Shown one piece after another: positions 27,101 to 36,490 of a stretch of DNA of 64,000 bases (positions are counted from its first letter, which is position 1; the number at the start of each line of letters is the position of its first letter). Where the stretch lies: NCBI RefSeq assembly GCF_001417775.1, contig NZ_BBZJ01000019.1:1-64000 (forward strand), read 5' to 3'. The translations under genes were made by a program, and so were the position numbers. Below the pieces are notes generated by a model that did no database searches, was not told the origin of the DNA, and saw only the letters and a list, made by a program, of their open reading frames with translations. Origin of the DNA: Streptomyces sp. TP-A0356 (GTDB lineage: Bacteria > Actinomycetota > Actinomycetes > Streptomycetales > Streptomycetaceae).

Positions 27101-28924
27101 GTGGCGCGCGACATCGCGGCTCCCTCAACCGTCCCCACCGAACACAAGGACCTGATCTCGTGGGTCAACGAGATCGCTGAACTGACGCAGCCGGACAGCG
27201 TGGTCTGGTGTGACGGATCCGAGGCCGAATACGAGCGCTTGTGCGAGGAGCTCGTCCTCAAGGGCACCTTCAAGAAGCTCGACCCGATCAAGCGCCCGAA
27301 CTCCTACTACGCCGCCTCCGACCCGACGGACGTCGCCCGGGTCGAGGACCGGACCTTCATCTGCTCCGAGAAGGAGGCGGACGCGGGTCCGACCAACCAC
27401 TGGAAGGCCCCCGCCGAGATGCGGGAGATCTTCCAGGGCGACAACGGCCTGTTCCGCGGCTCCATGCGCGGCCGCACGATGTACGTCGTGCCCTTCTGCA
27501 TGGGCCCGCTCGGCTCGCCGCTCTCCGCGACAGGCGTGGAGATCACCGACTCCGCGTACGTCGCGGTCTCCATGCGCACCATGACGCGGATGGGCCAGGC
27601 GGTCCTCGACGAACTCGGCTCCGAGGGCTTCTTCGTCAGGGCCGTCCACTCCCTGGGCGCCCCGCTGGAGCCCGGGCAGGAGGACGTCCCCTGGCCGTGC
27701 AACCAGACCAAGTACATCTCGCACTTCCCCGAGAGCCGCGAGATCTGGTCCTACGGCTCCGGCTACGGCGGCAACGCGCTGCTCGGCAAGAAGTGCTACG
27801 CCCTGCGCATCGCCTCCGTGATGGCGCGTGACGAGGGCTGGCTGGCCGAGCACATGCTGATCCTCAAACTGACACCGCCGCAGGGCGAGTCGAAGTACGT
27901 CGCCGCGGCCTTCCCGAGCGCCTGCGGCAAGACGAACCTCGCCATGCTGGAGCCGACGATCTCCGGCTGGACGGTCGAGACGATCGGCGACGACATCGCG
28001 TGGATGCGGTTCGGCGAGGACGGCCGCCTGTACGCGATCAACCCCGAGGCGGGCTTCTTCGGTGTCGCGCCCGGCACCGGCGAGCACACCAACGCCAACG
28101 CGATGAAGACGCTGTGGGGCAACTCGGTCTTCACGAACGTCGCGCTGACCGACGACAACGACATCTGGTGGGAGGGCATGACGGAGGAGACTCCGGCCCA
28201 CCTCACCGACTGGAAGGGCAACGACTGGACGCCGGAGGCCGGCGCCCCGGCCGCCCACCCGAACGCCCGCTTCACCGTGCCGGCTTCACAGTGCCCGATC
28301 ATCGCGCCCGAGTGGGAGGACCCGAAGGGCGTGCCGATCTCGGCGATCCTCTTCGGTGGCCGACGCGCCACCGCGGTCCCGCTCGTGACGGAGTCCTTCG
28401 ACTGGAACCACGGTGTCTTCCTCGGCGCCAACGTCGCCTCCGAGAAGACCGCCGCGGCCGAGGGCAAGGTCGGCGAACTGCGCCGTGACCCCTTCGCCAT
28501 GCTGCCCTTCTGCGGCTACAACATGGGCGACTACATGGGCCACTGGGTCGATGTGGCCAAGGGCAAGGACCAGTCCAAGCTGCCGAAGATCTACTACGTC
28601 AACTGGTTCCGCAAGAACGACGAGGGCAAGTTCGTCTGGCCCGGCTTCGGCGAGAACAGCCGCGTCCTGAAGTGGATCGTCGAGCGCCTGGAGGGCAAGG
28701 CCGAGGGAGTCGAGACCCCGATCGGCATCCTGCCGACGAAGGAGGCGCTGGACACGAACGGCCTGGAGCTCTCGGAGTCCGACCTCGACTTCCTGCTCAC
28801 CGTCGACAAGGACGTGTGGCGCGAGGAGGCGGCCCTGGTCCCCGAGCACCTCAACACCTTCGGTGACCACACGCCCAAGGAGCTGTGGGACGAGTACCGC
28901 GCGCTGGTGCGGCGCCTGGGCTGA
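27101..28924 (+). CDS. pckG: Phosphoenolpyruvate carboxykinase (GTP)
   Basis: The 607-residue enzyme converts oxaloacetate plus GTP to PEP for gluconeogenesis. The kinase loop FPSACGKTNLAM is near residue 271-282, CNQTKYISHFPE and the Mn-binding FDWNHGVFLGAN are present, and the guanine-site segment PFCGYNMGDYMGHW is near 470. Length fits the GTP family (about 600), not the ATP family. GTG 27101 is preceded by AGGAGCG. Confidence 0.97.
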   Translation: MARDIAAPSTVPTEHKDLISWVNEIAELTQPDSVVWCDGSEAEYERLCEELVLKGTFKKLDPIKRPNSYYAASDPTDVARVEDRTFICSEKEADAGPTNHWKAPAEMREIFQGDNGLFRGSMRGRTMYVVPFCMGPLGSPLSATGVEITDSAYVAVSMRTMTRMGQAVLDELGSEGFFVRAVHSLGAPLEPGQEDVPWPCNQTKYISHFPESREIWSYGSGYGGNALLGKKCYALRIASVMARDEGWLAEHMLILKLTPPQGESKYVAAAFPSACGKTNLAMLEPTISGWTVETIGDDIAWMRFGEDGRLYAINPEAGFFGVAPGTGEHTNANAMKTLWGNSVFTNVALTDDNDIWWEGMTEETPAHLTDWKGNDWTPEAGAPAAHPNARFTVPASQCPIIAPEWEDPKGVPISAILFGGRRATAVPLVTESFDWNHGVFLGANVASEKTAAAEGKVGELRRDPFAMLPFCGYNMGDYMGHWVDVAKGKDQSKLPKIYYVNWFRKNDEGKFVWPGFGENSRVLKWIVERLEGKAEGVETPIGILPTKEALDTNGLELSESDLDFLLTVDKDVWREEAALVPEHLNTFGDHTPKELWDEYRALVRRLG

Positions 28925-29021
28925 GGGGTCCTTTCACACCCTAAGAGCTCCGCGGCCGGTCGGACTTGCCCTGACCTGCGACGTCATCAAGACCGGCCGC
29001 GGTGACAGCACCACGGAACAG

Positions 29022-29057
29022 GCCGGGGCCCCGCACAACGGCGTGCGGGGCCCCGGC
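29022..29057. terminator. Strong bidirectional terminator after pckG
   Basis: A 15-bp perfect stem (GCCGGGGCCCCGCAC / GTGCGGGGCCCCGGC) with loop AACGGC lies between convergent pckG and the 29182-29607 gene. Confidence 0.8.
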
Positions 29058-29181
29058 TGTGTGCTGGAGGGAGCCGCGACGGAAGCCGGTGCGGTGTCAT
29101 GGCGCCCGGTCCGCGCGTCTCTGCGGGTGCACGCGGACCGGGGCCGACGAGGGGAGCCGCCCGGAGGCGGCCCGGGTGGCG

Positions 29182-29607
29182 TCAGCCGGCGGCGATCGGC
29201 TCGCGCGGCTCGGCCAGTGCGGCGGTGTGCGCGTCCATGCGCTCCGCCGACAGGATCGCCGCCGCCGTGTCCGCGCGCGACGCCGCCACCACCAGGGCGC
29301 GGCCCGCCAGCGCGAGAGCGCGCCGGTGGAGTGCCGCGACGCGCGGCTCATCGCCGCGCGCGGTCCCACTCGCGCGGATCGGCGGCACTCCCGCGCGCAG
29401 CCGCGTCACCTGCTCGGCGAGCCGCTCCGCGGCCGTGTCCAGCTCCGGGGCGGGCGCCAGCGTACGCAGCTCGTCCGTCACCGCGAGCAGTGCCGCCAGA
29501 TGGCCCGCGAGCTGGATGTCCAGCTCCTCCTCACGCGAACGGTGCGGGAAGTCGGGGGCGGTGCCGGCCATCGTGTGCACCGACTTGGTGCGGATCGGTT
29601 CGTACAT
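29182..29607 (-). CDS. Hypothetical helical protein
   Basis: The 141-residue Ala/Arg/Glu-rich protein is probably an all-helical bundle with no membrane segment or signal. It begins MYEPIRTKSVHTMAG after a GGAGG ribosome site. No family recognised. It lies 102 bases downstream of the alaT start gene on the same strand, and is convergent with pckG. Confidence 0.7.
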   Translation of the reverse strand: MYEPIRTKSVHTMAGTAPDFPHRSREEELDIQLAGHLAALLAVTDELRTLAPAPELDTAAERLAEQVTRLRAGVPPIRASGTARGDEPRVAALHRRALALAGRALVVAASRADTAAAILSAERMDAHTAALAEPREPIAAG

Positions 29608-29709
29608 GGGACGGCCTCCTGTGCTCTGACAGGAAGCCATCCTAGCTTGGATTTCGTCTAAAGTTGAGTCGAATCGCAAAGCGTGTGCGCTGAGCACGTA
29701 CGGTGAGCG

Positions 29710-30921
29710 TCAGGGCTGGCTGTAGCCGTCCAGGAAGCTCCCTATGCGGGTGATCGCCGACGTAAGGTCACTCACGGTCGGCAGCGTCACGACCCGGAAG
29801 TGGTCGGGCTCGGTCCAGTTGAAGCCCGTCCCCTGTACGACCATGATCTTCTCGCGCCGCAGCAGGTCCAGGACCATCTGCCGGTCGTCCTTGATCTTGA
29901 AGACCTTCGGGTCGAGACGGGGGAAGAGATACAGCGCTCCCCGCGGCTTCACGCAGGTCACACCCGGGATCTGCGTCAGCAGCTCGTACGCCGCGTCCCG
30001 CTGCTCCTTCAGGCGTCCGCCCGGCAGCACCAGGTCGTTGATCGTCTGGCGGCCGCTCAGCGCCGCCACCACGCCGTGCTGGCCCGGCATGTTCGCGCAC
30101 AGTCGCATGTTCGCGAGGATCGTCAGCCCCTCGATGTACGACTCTGCGTGCGCCCGGGGGCCCGAGATCGACATCCAGCCCACCCGGTAGCCCGCCACCC
30201 GGTACGCCTTGGACATGCCGTTGAAGGTGAGGGTCAGCACGTCCGGGGCCACCGCCGCGGTCGGCGTGTGCGTGGCGCCGTCGTACAGGATCTTGTCGTA
30301 GATCTCGTCGGAGCAGACGAGGAGGTTGTGTCGGCGGGCGATGTCGGTCAGGCCCCGGAGCACCGCCTCGTCGTACACAGCGCCCGTCGGGTTGTTCGGG
30401 TTGATGATGACGATCGCCTTGGTGCGGTCGGTGACCTTCCGCTCCACGTCCGCGAGGTCCGGCATCCAGTCCGACTGCTCGTCGCAGCGGTAGTGGACGG
30501 CGGTGCCGCCCGACAGCGAGACCGCCGCCGTCCACAGGGGGTAGTCCGGCGCCGGTACGAGCACCTCGTCGCCGTCGTCCAGCAGGCCCTGCATGGCCAT
30601 CACGATCAGTTCGGAGACGCCGTTGCCGATGAAGACGTGCTCGACGTCGGTCTCGATGCCCAGGGTCTGGTTGTGCATCACGACCGCCCGGCGGGCGGCG
30701 AGCAGGCCCTTGGCGTCGCCGTAGCCGTGTGCCGTGGAGACGTTGCGGAGGATGTCCTCGAGGATCTCGGGCGGGCACTCGAAGCCGAAGGCGGCCGGAT
30801 TGCCGGTGTTGAGCTTGAGGATGCGGTGACCCGCCGCCTCCAGCCGCATCGCCTCCTCGAGAACCGGGCCCCGGATCTCGTAGCAGACGTTGGCGAGCTT
30901 CGTGGACTGGATCACCTGCAT
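29710..30921 (-). CDS. alaT: Alanine aminotransferase AlaT-like (class I/II PLP aminotransferase)
   Basis: The 403-residue enzyme probably interconverts alanine/2-oxoglutarate and pyruvate/glutamate. INPNNPTGAVY binds cofactor, SDEIYDKILYD holds the PLP-contacting Asp/Tyr, and the Schiff-base lysine is in NGMSKAYRVAGYRVGW. The N-terminal STKLANVCYEIRGPV and HGYGDAKGL match AlaT rather than aspartate aminotransferases. ATG 30921 gives standard length; the longer frame is unsupported. Confidence 0.92.
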   Translation of the reverse strand: MQVIQSTKLANVCYEIRGPVLEEAMRLEAAGHRILKLNTGNPAAFGFECPPEILEDILRNVSTAHGYGDAKGLLAARRAVVMHNQTLGIETDVEHVFIGNGVSELIVMAMQGLLDDGDEVLVPAPDYPLWTAAVSLSGGTAVHYRCDEQSDWMPDLADVERKVTDRTKAIVIINPNNPTGAVYDEAVLRGLTDIARRHNLLVCSDEIYDKILYDGATHTPTAAVAPDVLTLTFNGMSKAYRVAGYRVGWMSISGPRAHAESYIEGLTILANMRLCANMPGQHGVVAALSGRQTINDLVLPGGRLKEQRDAAYELLTQIPGVTCVKPRGALYLFPRLDPKVFKIKDDRQMVLDLLRREKIMVVQGTGFNWTEPDHFRVVTLPTVSDLTSAITRIGSFLDGYSQP

Positions 30922-31274
30922 GTCCGTGAGCTTACGGCCGCGTAACGCCTCGCGCCGCGTGTTTTCCACCACGTGGGACGGGGCAGCGTGATCGGTCGAC
31001 GCCGGTGAACGCGCCCGAGCTGCCCAGGGCTCCGCGCGGGTGACGCGGCCGCAGTCCCGAATCCGTGGGCCGCGCCTGCTCCGAGTGGGGGAGGGCCGGG
31101 CCCCGGCGCCGGCTGTGTGCCTCCCGTTGCTCGGCCACCATGCCTCGGCCGAAAACAACACCTTGTCCCCACATACCCCTCCATTGACAATGCGCATGAC
31201 AAGAGCAGAGGGTGGCCGGAAAACCTTCGGTCCTCCATGTCATCGCAAACCTCGTCGAGAGGGGAACCCCCCAC
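30922..31274. promoter_or_regulatory. 353-base divergent region between alaT and a secreted protease gene
   Basis: No gene is seen. Near the protease gene a TTGACA (31184-31189) resembles a -35 box, and TGACAA is directly repeated 12 bases apart (31185 and 31197), but no convincing -10 follows. The part near alaT is GC-rich with short hairpins. Confidence 0.4.
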
Positions 31275-32174
31275 ATGAGAAAGCCTCTCGTTGCCGCGCT
31301 CTTCGCTCTGGTGATCGCCGGAGCCGGCGCGGCACCGGCGGTCGCGGCTCCCCAGCCCGCGACCGCCGCGGTCAAGACGGTCCTCACGACCGTGGCCACG
31401 ACCGCCAAGGCGGTCACGGCGGGCCGGACGGCGACGGTCCAGGCCGCCGACTTCGCCGGCACCGTCTCGCTCAGCAACTGCTCCGGCTCCGTCATCCGCC
31501 TCCCGAACTCCGCGGACACCGACCCGGCGCTCGTGCTCACCAACGGCCACTGCCTGGAGACCGGCTTCCCGTCGCCCGGTCAGGTCATCGTCGACCAGCC
31601 CTCCAGCCGCACCTTCGGCCTGCTCAACTCCTCGGGCAGCAAGGTCGCGACGCTGCGTGCGAGCAAGGTCGCGTACTCCACGATGACCGACACGGACATC
31701 ACGATCTACCAGCTCACCAGGACCTACGCGCAGATCAAGAGCTCGTACGGGATCAGCGCGCTCGCCCTCGCCGACACCCACCCGGTCGCCGGCACCGCCA
31801 TCAAGGTCGTCTCCGGCTACTGGAAGCGGATCTACAGCTGCAACATCGACGGGTTCGTGTACCGCCTGAAGGAGGGCGACTGGACCTGGAAGGACTCGGT
31901 CCGTTACACCTCCGCCTGCAACACCATCGGCGGTACGTCCGGGTCGCCCGTCATCGACAACACCACCGGCAAGGTCGTCGCCGTCAACAACACCGGCAAC
32001 GAGAGCGGCGAGACCTGCACCGTGAACAACCCGTGCGAGGTCGACGCGAGCGGCAAGGTGACCGTCCGTCAGGGCATCAACTACGCCGAGGAGACCTACC
32101 AGATCCCGGCGTGCTTCGGCATCGGCAACAAGCTCGACCTGAGCGCGAGCGGGTGCGTCCTGCCCAAGCCGTAG
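31275..32174 (+). CDS. Secreted trypsin-like (S1) serine protease
   Basis: The protein has 299 residues. A signal peptide ends near residue 25 (APAVAA). The catalytic triad is recognisable: His92 in LTNGHC, Asp in TDTDITIY (139 or 141), and Ser224 in GGTSGSPVID. Cys pairs (69/93; 189/215; C-terminal three) suggest disulfides. The mature protein lacks an obvious activation propeptide beyond about 35 Ala/Thr-rich residues. It is exported and likely degrades extracellular protein. Confidence 0.92.
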   Translation: MRKPLVAALFALVIAGAGAAPAVAAPQPATAAVKTVLTTVATTAKAVTAGRTATVQAADFAGTVSLSNCSGSVIRLPNSADTDPALVLTNGHCLETGFPSPGQVIVDQPSSRTFGLLNSSGSKVATLRASKVAYSTMTDTDITIYQLTRTYAQIKSSYGISALALADTHPVAGTAIKVVSGYWKRIYSCNIDGFVYRLKEGDWTWKDSVRYTSACNTIGGTSGSPVIDNTTGKVVAVNNTGNESGETCTVNNPCEVDASGKVTVRQGINYAEETYQIPACFGIGNKLDLSASGCVLPKP

Positions 32175-32192
32175 CAAGGATGGGGCGGGCGG

Positions 32193-33890
32193 TCACCCGG
32201 GAGTCCTGCGGACCGCCCGCCCCGCCAGTACGTCCGTCCTGCGCCCGTCCTCGATCACGAAACGGCCGTCGATCAGGACGTACGGGATGCCCGTCGGGAG
32301 CGTGCGCGGACGCTCGAACGTGGCGCCCGCCGCGACCGTGGCCGGGTCGAAGAGCACGAGGTCGGCACGGTAGCCCTCGCGGACCAGCCCCCGGTCCGGC
32401 AGCCGCAGCCGGGCCGCCGGACGCGAGGTGAGACGGGCCACGCACTCCTCCAGCGACAGCACCCCCAACTCCCGGACGTAGTGGCCCAGATACCGCGGGA
32501 AGGTGCCGTAGGCGCGCGGGTGCGGTTTCGTGCCCCGCAGGATGCCGTCGGAGCCACCGGTGTGGACGCGGTGGCGCATGATCGCGCGGACGTTCTCCTC
32601 GTGCCCCACGTGCTGCAGGATCGTCGAGCCCAGCCGGTCCTCGACCAGCAGGCGCCGGGCGGTCACCCACGGCGCCTCGCCGCGCAGGTCCGCCGACTCC
32701 TGGACCGTCCGGCCGACGTACGACGCGAGGCCGGGAGCGTCCACGCCCGAGATCTCGATCGTGTCCCACTCGACGGGCACGCCGTGGCAGCCGTCGGCGC
32801 CGACGACCTCCATGTCGTGCCGGATCCGCTCGGCGACGACGTCGTCCGCGAGCCGCCTGAGGATCTCCTCCGGCCCGCCCTCGCTCGCCCAGCTCGGCAG
32901 CAGCGCCGCCAGCGTCGTACTGCCCGGCGTGTAGGGGTACGTGTCCAGCGTGATGTCCGCGCCCGCCGCCAGCGCCTCGTCGAGCAGGGACAGCAACTCG
33001 GGGGCCCGGCCCTCGTTCACGCCGAAGTTCATGGTCGCGTGGGCCAGGTGGAGCGGGCAGCCTGCCTGGCGGGCCAGGGCCACCATCTCCGCGTACGCCT
33101 CCAGGGCCCCCGCCCCGTACGAGCGGTGGTGCGGGCAGTAGTAGCCGCCGTACCGGGCCACCACCCGGCACAACTCGGTGAGTTCGGCGTCCTCGGCGTA
33201 CATGCCGGGCGTGTAGGTCAGCCCCGACGACATGCCGACCGCGCCCTGCTCCATCCCCTCGGCCACCAGCCGCCGCATGCGGTCCAGCTCCTCGGGCGTC
33301 GCCTGCCGGTCCTCCCAGCCGACGACCATCATCCGGACCGTGCCCTGCGGGATCAGATACGCCGCGTTGACCGCGATGCCCTGGTCCAGGCGGTCCAGGT
33401 ACTCGCCCACCGACCGCCAGGTGAAGTCGGCGTCGTCGCCGTACCCGTTCCAGCCGGTGATCGCGCGGCGCACCTCGTCGAGCGTGCGGTCGTCGACCGG
33501 CGCGTACGACAGCCCGTCCTGCCCGATGACTTCGAGCGTCACGCCCTGGGCCGCCTTCGCGCTGTGGTCGGGGTCGCGCAGGAGGGCGAGGTCGCTGTGG
33601 GCATGCATGTCGATGAAGCCGGGGGACAGGGCCAGGCCCTCGGCGTCCAGCTCCCGCACCGCCCTGGGGCGTTGGCAGCCCGCGGCCATGGCCTCCTTGA
33701 CGATCGAGACGATCCTGCCGCCCTTGATCGCCACGTCGGCGCGGTAGGAGGGACCGCCGCTGCCGTCGACGACCTCCGCGTCACGGATGACGAGATCGGC
33801 GAGATCGACGGGATCGGCGGGACGGACGGGACCGGTTGGACGGACGGGACCGGCGGGACGGACTGGTCCGGTGGGATCGGCGGGATCCAT
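32193..33890 (-). CDS. N-acyl-D-amino-acid deacylase family amidohydrolase
   Basis: The protein has 565 residues. The metal-binding start of the amidohydrolase barrel is SPGFIDMHAHSD. Further ligands are in HLAHATMNFG and GHEENVRAIMRHRVHTGGSDG (catalytic Asp), with C-terminal DLVLFDP. These match D-aminoacylase/N-acyl-D-glutamate deacylase relatives. In this cluster the likely substrate is N-acetyl-D-glucosaminate rather than a free D-amino acid (inference). Residues 8-28 are an odd GPVRP repeat made by tandem DNA repeats; true initiation may be further in. It is the second gene of the leftward arm. Confidence 0.88.
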   Translation of the reverse strand: MDPADPTGPVRPAGPVRPTGPVRPADPVDLADLVIRDAEVVDGSGGPSYRADVAIKGGRIVSIVKEAMAAGCQRPRAVRELDAEGLALSPGFIDMHAHSDLALLRDPDHSAKAAQGVTLEVIGQDGLSYAPVDDRTLDEVRRAITGWNGYGDDADFTWRSVGEYLDRLDQGIAVNAAYLIPQGTVRMMVVGWEDRQATPEELDRMRRLVAEGMEQGAVGMSSGLTYTPGMYAEDAELTELCRVVARYGGYYCPHHRSYGAGALEAYAEMVALARQAGCPLHLAHATMNFGVNEGRAPELLSLLDEALAAGADITLDTYPYTPGSTTLAALLPSWASEGGPEEILRRLADDVVAERIRHDMEVVGADGCHGVPVEWDTIEISGVDAPGLASYVGRTVQESADLRGEAPWVTARRLLVEDRLGSTILQHVGHEENVRAIMRHRVHTGGSDGILRGTKPHPRAYGTFPRYLGHYVRELGVLSLEECVARLTSRPAARLRLPDRGLVREGYRADLVLFDPATVAAGATFERPRTLPTGIPYVLIDGRFVIEDGRRTDVLAGRAVRRTPG

Positions 33891-33908
33891 GGAGCGACTC
33901 CTGTTGCT

Positions 33909-33978
33909 GGACGTGTTCCTGGACGTGTTCCTGGACGTGTTCCTGGTGGTTCCTGGTGGTTCCTGGTGGTTCCGGTGG
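33909..33978. repeat. Tandem 12-bp and 10-bp repeats filling an intergenic gap
   Basis: Three perfect copies of GGACGTGTTCCT (33909-33944) run directly into three copies of GGTGGTTCCT (the last ending G). They occupy nearly all of the 93 bases between the dehydratase-like stop and the deacylase start. On the transcribed strand each unit begins AGGAAC. The neighbouring deacylase N-terminus (about 33806-33870) is also tandemly repeated. Confidence 0.9.
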
Positions 33979-33983
33979 TGTTC

Positions 33984-35261
33984 CTAGAAGAACGTGCGGA
34001 TGTAGTCCACGACCGTGCCGTCCGCCTCGGCCACCGGAATCAGCTGCCACTTGTCGAACGACGTGCAGGGGTGGGACAGGCCCAGGCCGAGCCAGTCGCC
34101 GACCTCGACGTCCGCCTCCGGCGTCGTCCGGAGCCAGGCGTGCTGGTCGGAGAGGGCGGTCACCGAGACTCCTTCGGCCGGTCGCTCCTCGCCGTCCCGG
34201 CGCACCACCAGAGCGGACGGCAGGTCGAGGTCGTATGCCGCGTCCCGCTTGCCCGCGTTGGCGAAGGCCTGCTCGGGGGAGGGCCGGGACACCACCTGCG
34301 CCCACAGGCGGAACGCCGGCTCCAGCGCGCCCTCCTCCGGCACACGGGTGAACGGGGTCAGCCTGCGGTAGTGGCCGTCGTCGTGCGAGACGTACGCGCC
34401 CGAGCGCAACAGCTTCAGAACCGGGAGGGAGAGTTCCGGGATCCGCGCGAAGACGTCCGCCACCGCGTCGAACCACGCGCTGCCGCCCGCGCTCACCACG
34501 ATCTCGTCCAGACCGGCGAACCGGCCCGCCTCGTCGAAGTCCGCCGCCAGCGCGGTCAGGCGGCGCAGCCACGCGCGCACCCGGTCCGGATCCGGCTGCG
34601 GCACCTCCCCCTCGTATCCCGCCACGCCCACCAGCCGCAGCGTCTCCGTGGCCGCCACCGCGTCCGCGACCGCCGCGCACTCCTCCTCCGTACGGACGCC
34701 GGTGCGCGCGCCCTCTCCGGCGGCCAGCTCCACGACCACGTCGACCGGGCGCGCGCTGCCCGTCAGGGCCGCGTCCATCAGCTCCACTCCGCGTACGGAG
34801 TCGACGTAACAGATGAAGCGGAACCCGGCGTCCGTGGCGAGCTCGGCGGCGATCCGGCGCAGGGCCGCCGGGTCCACCAGTTCGTTCGCGAGGAACACCC
34901 GCTGGATGCCGAAGTGCCGTGCCACGCTCACCTGGTGGGGGACCGCGAGCGTGATGCCCCAAGCCCCGTGCTCGATCTGGCGGTGGAAGAGCTGGGGAGC
35001 CATCGACGTCTTGCCGTGCGGGGCGAAGGCGAGGCCGTGGCGGGCCGCGTAGGTCTCCATGAGGCGGAGGTTGTGCTCCAGGCGCTCGGCCGAGAGGGTC
35101 AGGACCGGGGTGGTGAAGCCGCCGGTGAACAGGTTGCGGCGCTCGGCCGCCAGGTCGGCGACCGTCAGGCCCTCGGCGTCCGGCGGGAGCCCCTTGAAGC
35201 GGTGGTCGACGCGTTCCGCCCCGAGGGCGGCGAGGCGTTCTGCGGCGGTAGCGGCGTCCAT
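33984..35261 (-). CDS. D-serine-dehydratase/D-threonine-aldolase-like PLP enzyme (possible D-glucosaminate dehydratase)
   Basis: The 425-residue protein has an alanine-racemase-type N-terminal barrel with PLP lysine in FAPHGKTSMAPQ. The C-terminal beta domain ends with GLSHPCTSFDKWQ, whose His and Cys are the zinc ligands of the DSD1 family. Such enzymes eliminate ammonia from D-serine-like 2-amino acids. With a KDG-type kinase and RidA across the divergent promoter, D-glucosaminate is the most consistent substrate (inference). The start ATG 35261 faces the kinase gene across a 137-base control region. Confidence 0.85.
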   Translation of the reverse strand: MDAATAAERLAALGAERVDHRFKGLPPDAEGLTVADLAAERRNLFTGGFTTPVLTLSAERLEHNLRLMETYAARHGLAFAPHGKTSMAPQLFHRQIEHGAWGITLAVPHQVSVARHFGIQRVFLANELVDPAALRRIAAELATDAGFRFICYVDSVRGVELMDAALTGSARPVDVVVELAAGEGARTGVRTEEECAAVADAVAATETLRLVGVAGYEGEVPQPDPDRVRAWLRRLTALAADFDEAGRFAGLDEIVVSAGGSAWFDAVADVFARIPELSLPVLKLLRSGAYVSHDDGHYRRLTPFTRVPEEGALEPAFRLWAQVVSRPSPEQAFANAGKRDAAYDLDLPSALVVRRDGEERPAEGVSVTALSDQHAWLRTTPEADVEVGDWLGLGLSHPCTSFDKWQLIPVAEADGTVVDYIRTFF

Positions 35262-35282
35262 GTGGCCTCCCTGACGTGGTGC

Positions 35283-35317
35283 GTTGCGTACAGTGCAACA
35301 CCCATTGCGTATAGCGC
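35283..35317. promoter_or_regulatory. Operator candidate in the divergent promoter of the catabolic cluster
   Basis: TTGCGTA occurs at 35284 and again at 35305, exactly 21 bases apart (two helical turns). The first copy lies in the inverted repeat GTTGC-N7-GCAAC (35283-35299), the second in ATTGCGTATAGCGC. The encoded IclR regulator is the natural candidate to bind. Confidence 0.6.
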
Positions 35318-35398
35318 TGAATGCTGTCTAACATCCCGGTCAACGCGGGGTCAACGGAGCCGCCGTGCCCAGCGACGTGACGAGGAGCCACCACCATC

Positions 35399-36490
35399 GT
35401 GACCGCCGACGGCCTGCCCATCGCCCCGGACGTCGTGGACGTCGTCGCGCTCGGCGAGTCCATGGTCACGTTCGTGCCGTCACGGCCGGGCCGCCTCGCC
35501 GACGTTCCCTCCTTCCACCGCGCCATCGGCGGCGCGGAGTCCAACGTGGCGTGCGTGCTGGCGGCCGCCGGCCACTCCGCGCGCTGGGTCGGCCGGGTCG
35601 GCGCGGACGGCTTCGGCGACCACCTGGTCGAGGCGATCGGGGCGTACGGCGTCGACGTGTCGTCCGTACGGCGTGACCCGGCGCGTCCGACCGGGATCTA
35701 CTTCCGTACGGCGGGGGACCGGGCGACCGACGCCCATGAGGTCGCGTACTACCGGGCCGGTTCGGCGGCCTCGGCGATGGCGGTGGAGAACGTGGACATG
35801 GGCGCGGTGCGGGCCGGCCGCGTGCTGCACCTGTCCGGGATCACGGCCGCGCTCTCGGGCGACTGTCTCGACCTCATGAGGGAGTTGACGGCGCCCCGGG
35901 CCGGGCGTCCGCTCGTCTCCTTCGACGTCAACCACCGCCCGGGGCTGTGGCGTGACGCGGAGGGGCCGCGGGTGCTGCAGGAACTGGCGCAAGCGGCCGA
36001 CATCGTGTTCGTGGGAGAGGACGAGGCGGAACTGGCGTGGGGCGTCACAGGGGGCCCGGCGGCCGTCAGGGAGGTGCTCTCGCGGCCGCGGGTGCTGGTG
36101 GTGAAGCAAGGGGTGTGCGGCGCGACCGTGTTCGAACGCGAACCCGGGGCCGGGACGGAGGTGCGCGTCGGCCCGGAGGGCCCCGACAGCGTCACCTTCG
36201 TTCCCTCCCTTCGTGTCGCGGTCGTCGCGCCGGTCGGTGCCGGTGACGCCTTCGCCGCGGGCTTCCTCTCCGCCACCCTCCGCGGGCTGCCCGTGCGTGA
36301 TCGCCTCCGCCACGGTCACCTCATGGCCGCCGCCGCCCTCACCGTTCCCGGCGACCTCGCCACCCCTCCCTGCCGGGACCACGCCGATCGGCTGGCCGCA
36401 CTCGACGACGCCCGGTGGGAGACACTTCGACTCGGCCCCGGCTGGACCGAAGCCGTCGCGCGGGCCGAGGAGGAGGTACGTACGTCATGA
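35399..36490 (+). CDS. PfkB-family sugar kinase, 2-keto-3-deoxygluconate-kinase-like
   Basis: The protein has 363 residues. The ribokinase signature is seen in IGGAESNVACVLAAAG, and the catalytic/anion-hole motif VGAGDAFAAGF is near residue 279. The N-terminal VALGESMVTFVP and LSGITAALS are typical of KDG kinases. It would phosphorylate KDG to KDPG for the Entner-Doudoroff route. GTG 35399 is the start. Its stop overlaps the iclR-type start (ATGA). Confidence 0.87.
   Translation: MTADGLPIAPDVVDVVALGESMVTFVPSRPGRLADVPSFHRAIGGAESNVACVLAAAGHSARWVGRVGADGFGDHLVEAIGAYGVDVSSVRRDPARPTGIYFRTAGDRATDAHEVAYYRAGSAASAMAVENVDMGAVRAGRVLHLSGITAALSGDCLDLMRELTAPRAGRPLVSFDVNHRPGLWRDAEGPRVLQELAQAADIVFVGEDEAELAWGVTGGPAAVREVLSRPRVLVVKQGVCGATVFEREPGAGTEVRVGPEGPDSVTFVPSLRVAVVAPVGAGDAFAAGFLSATLRGLPVRDRLRHGHLMAAAALTVPGDLATPPCRDHADRLAALDDARWETLRLGPGWTEAVARAEEEVRTS

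Noticed and set aside
31184..31212. Complete sigma-70-type promoter for the protease gene
   Set aside because: A -35-like TTGACA exists but no acceptable -10 lies 16-18 bases downstream.
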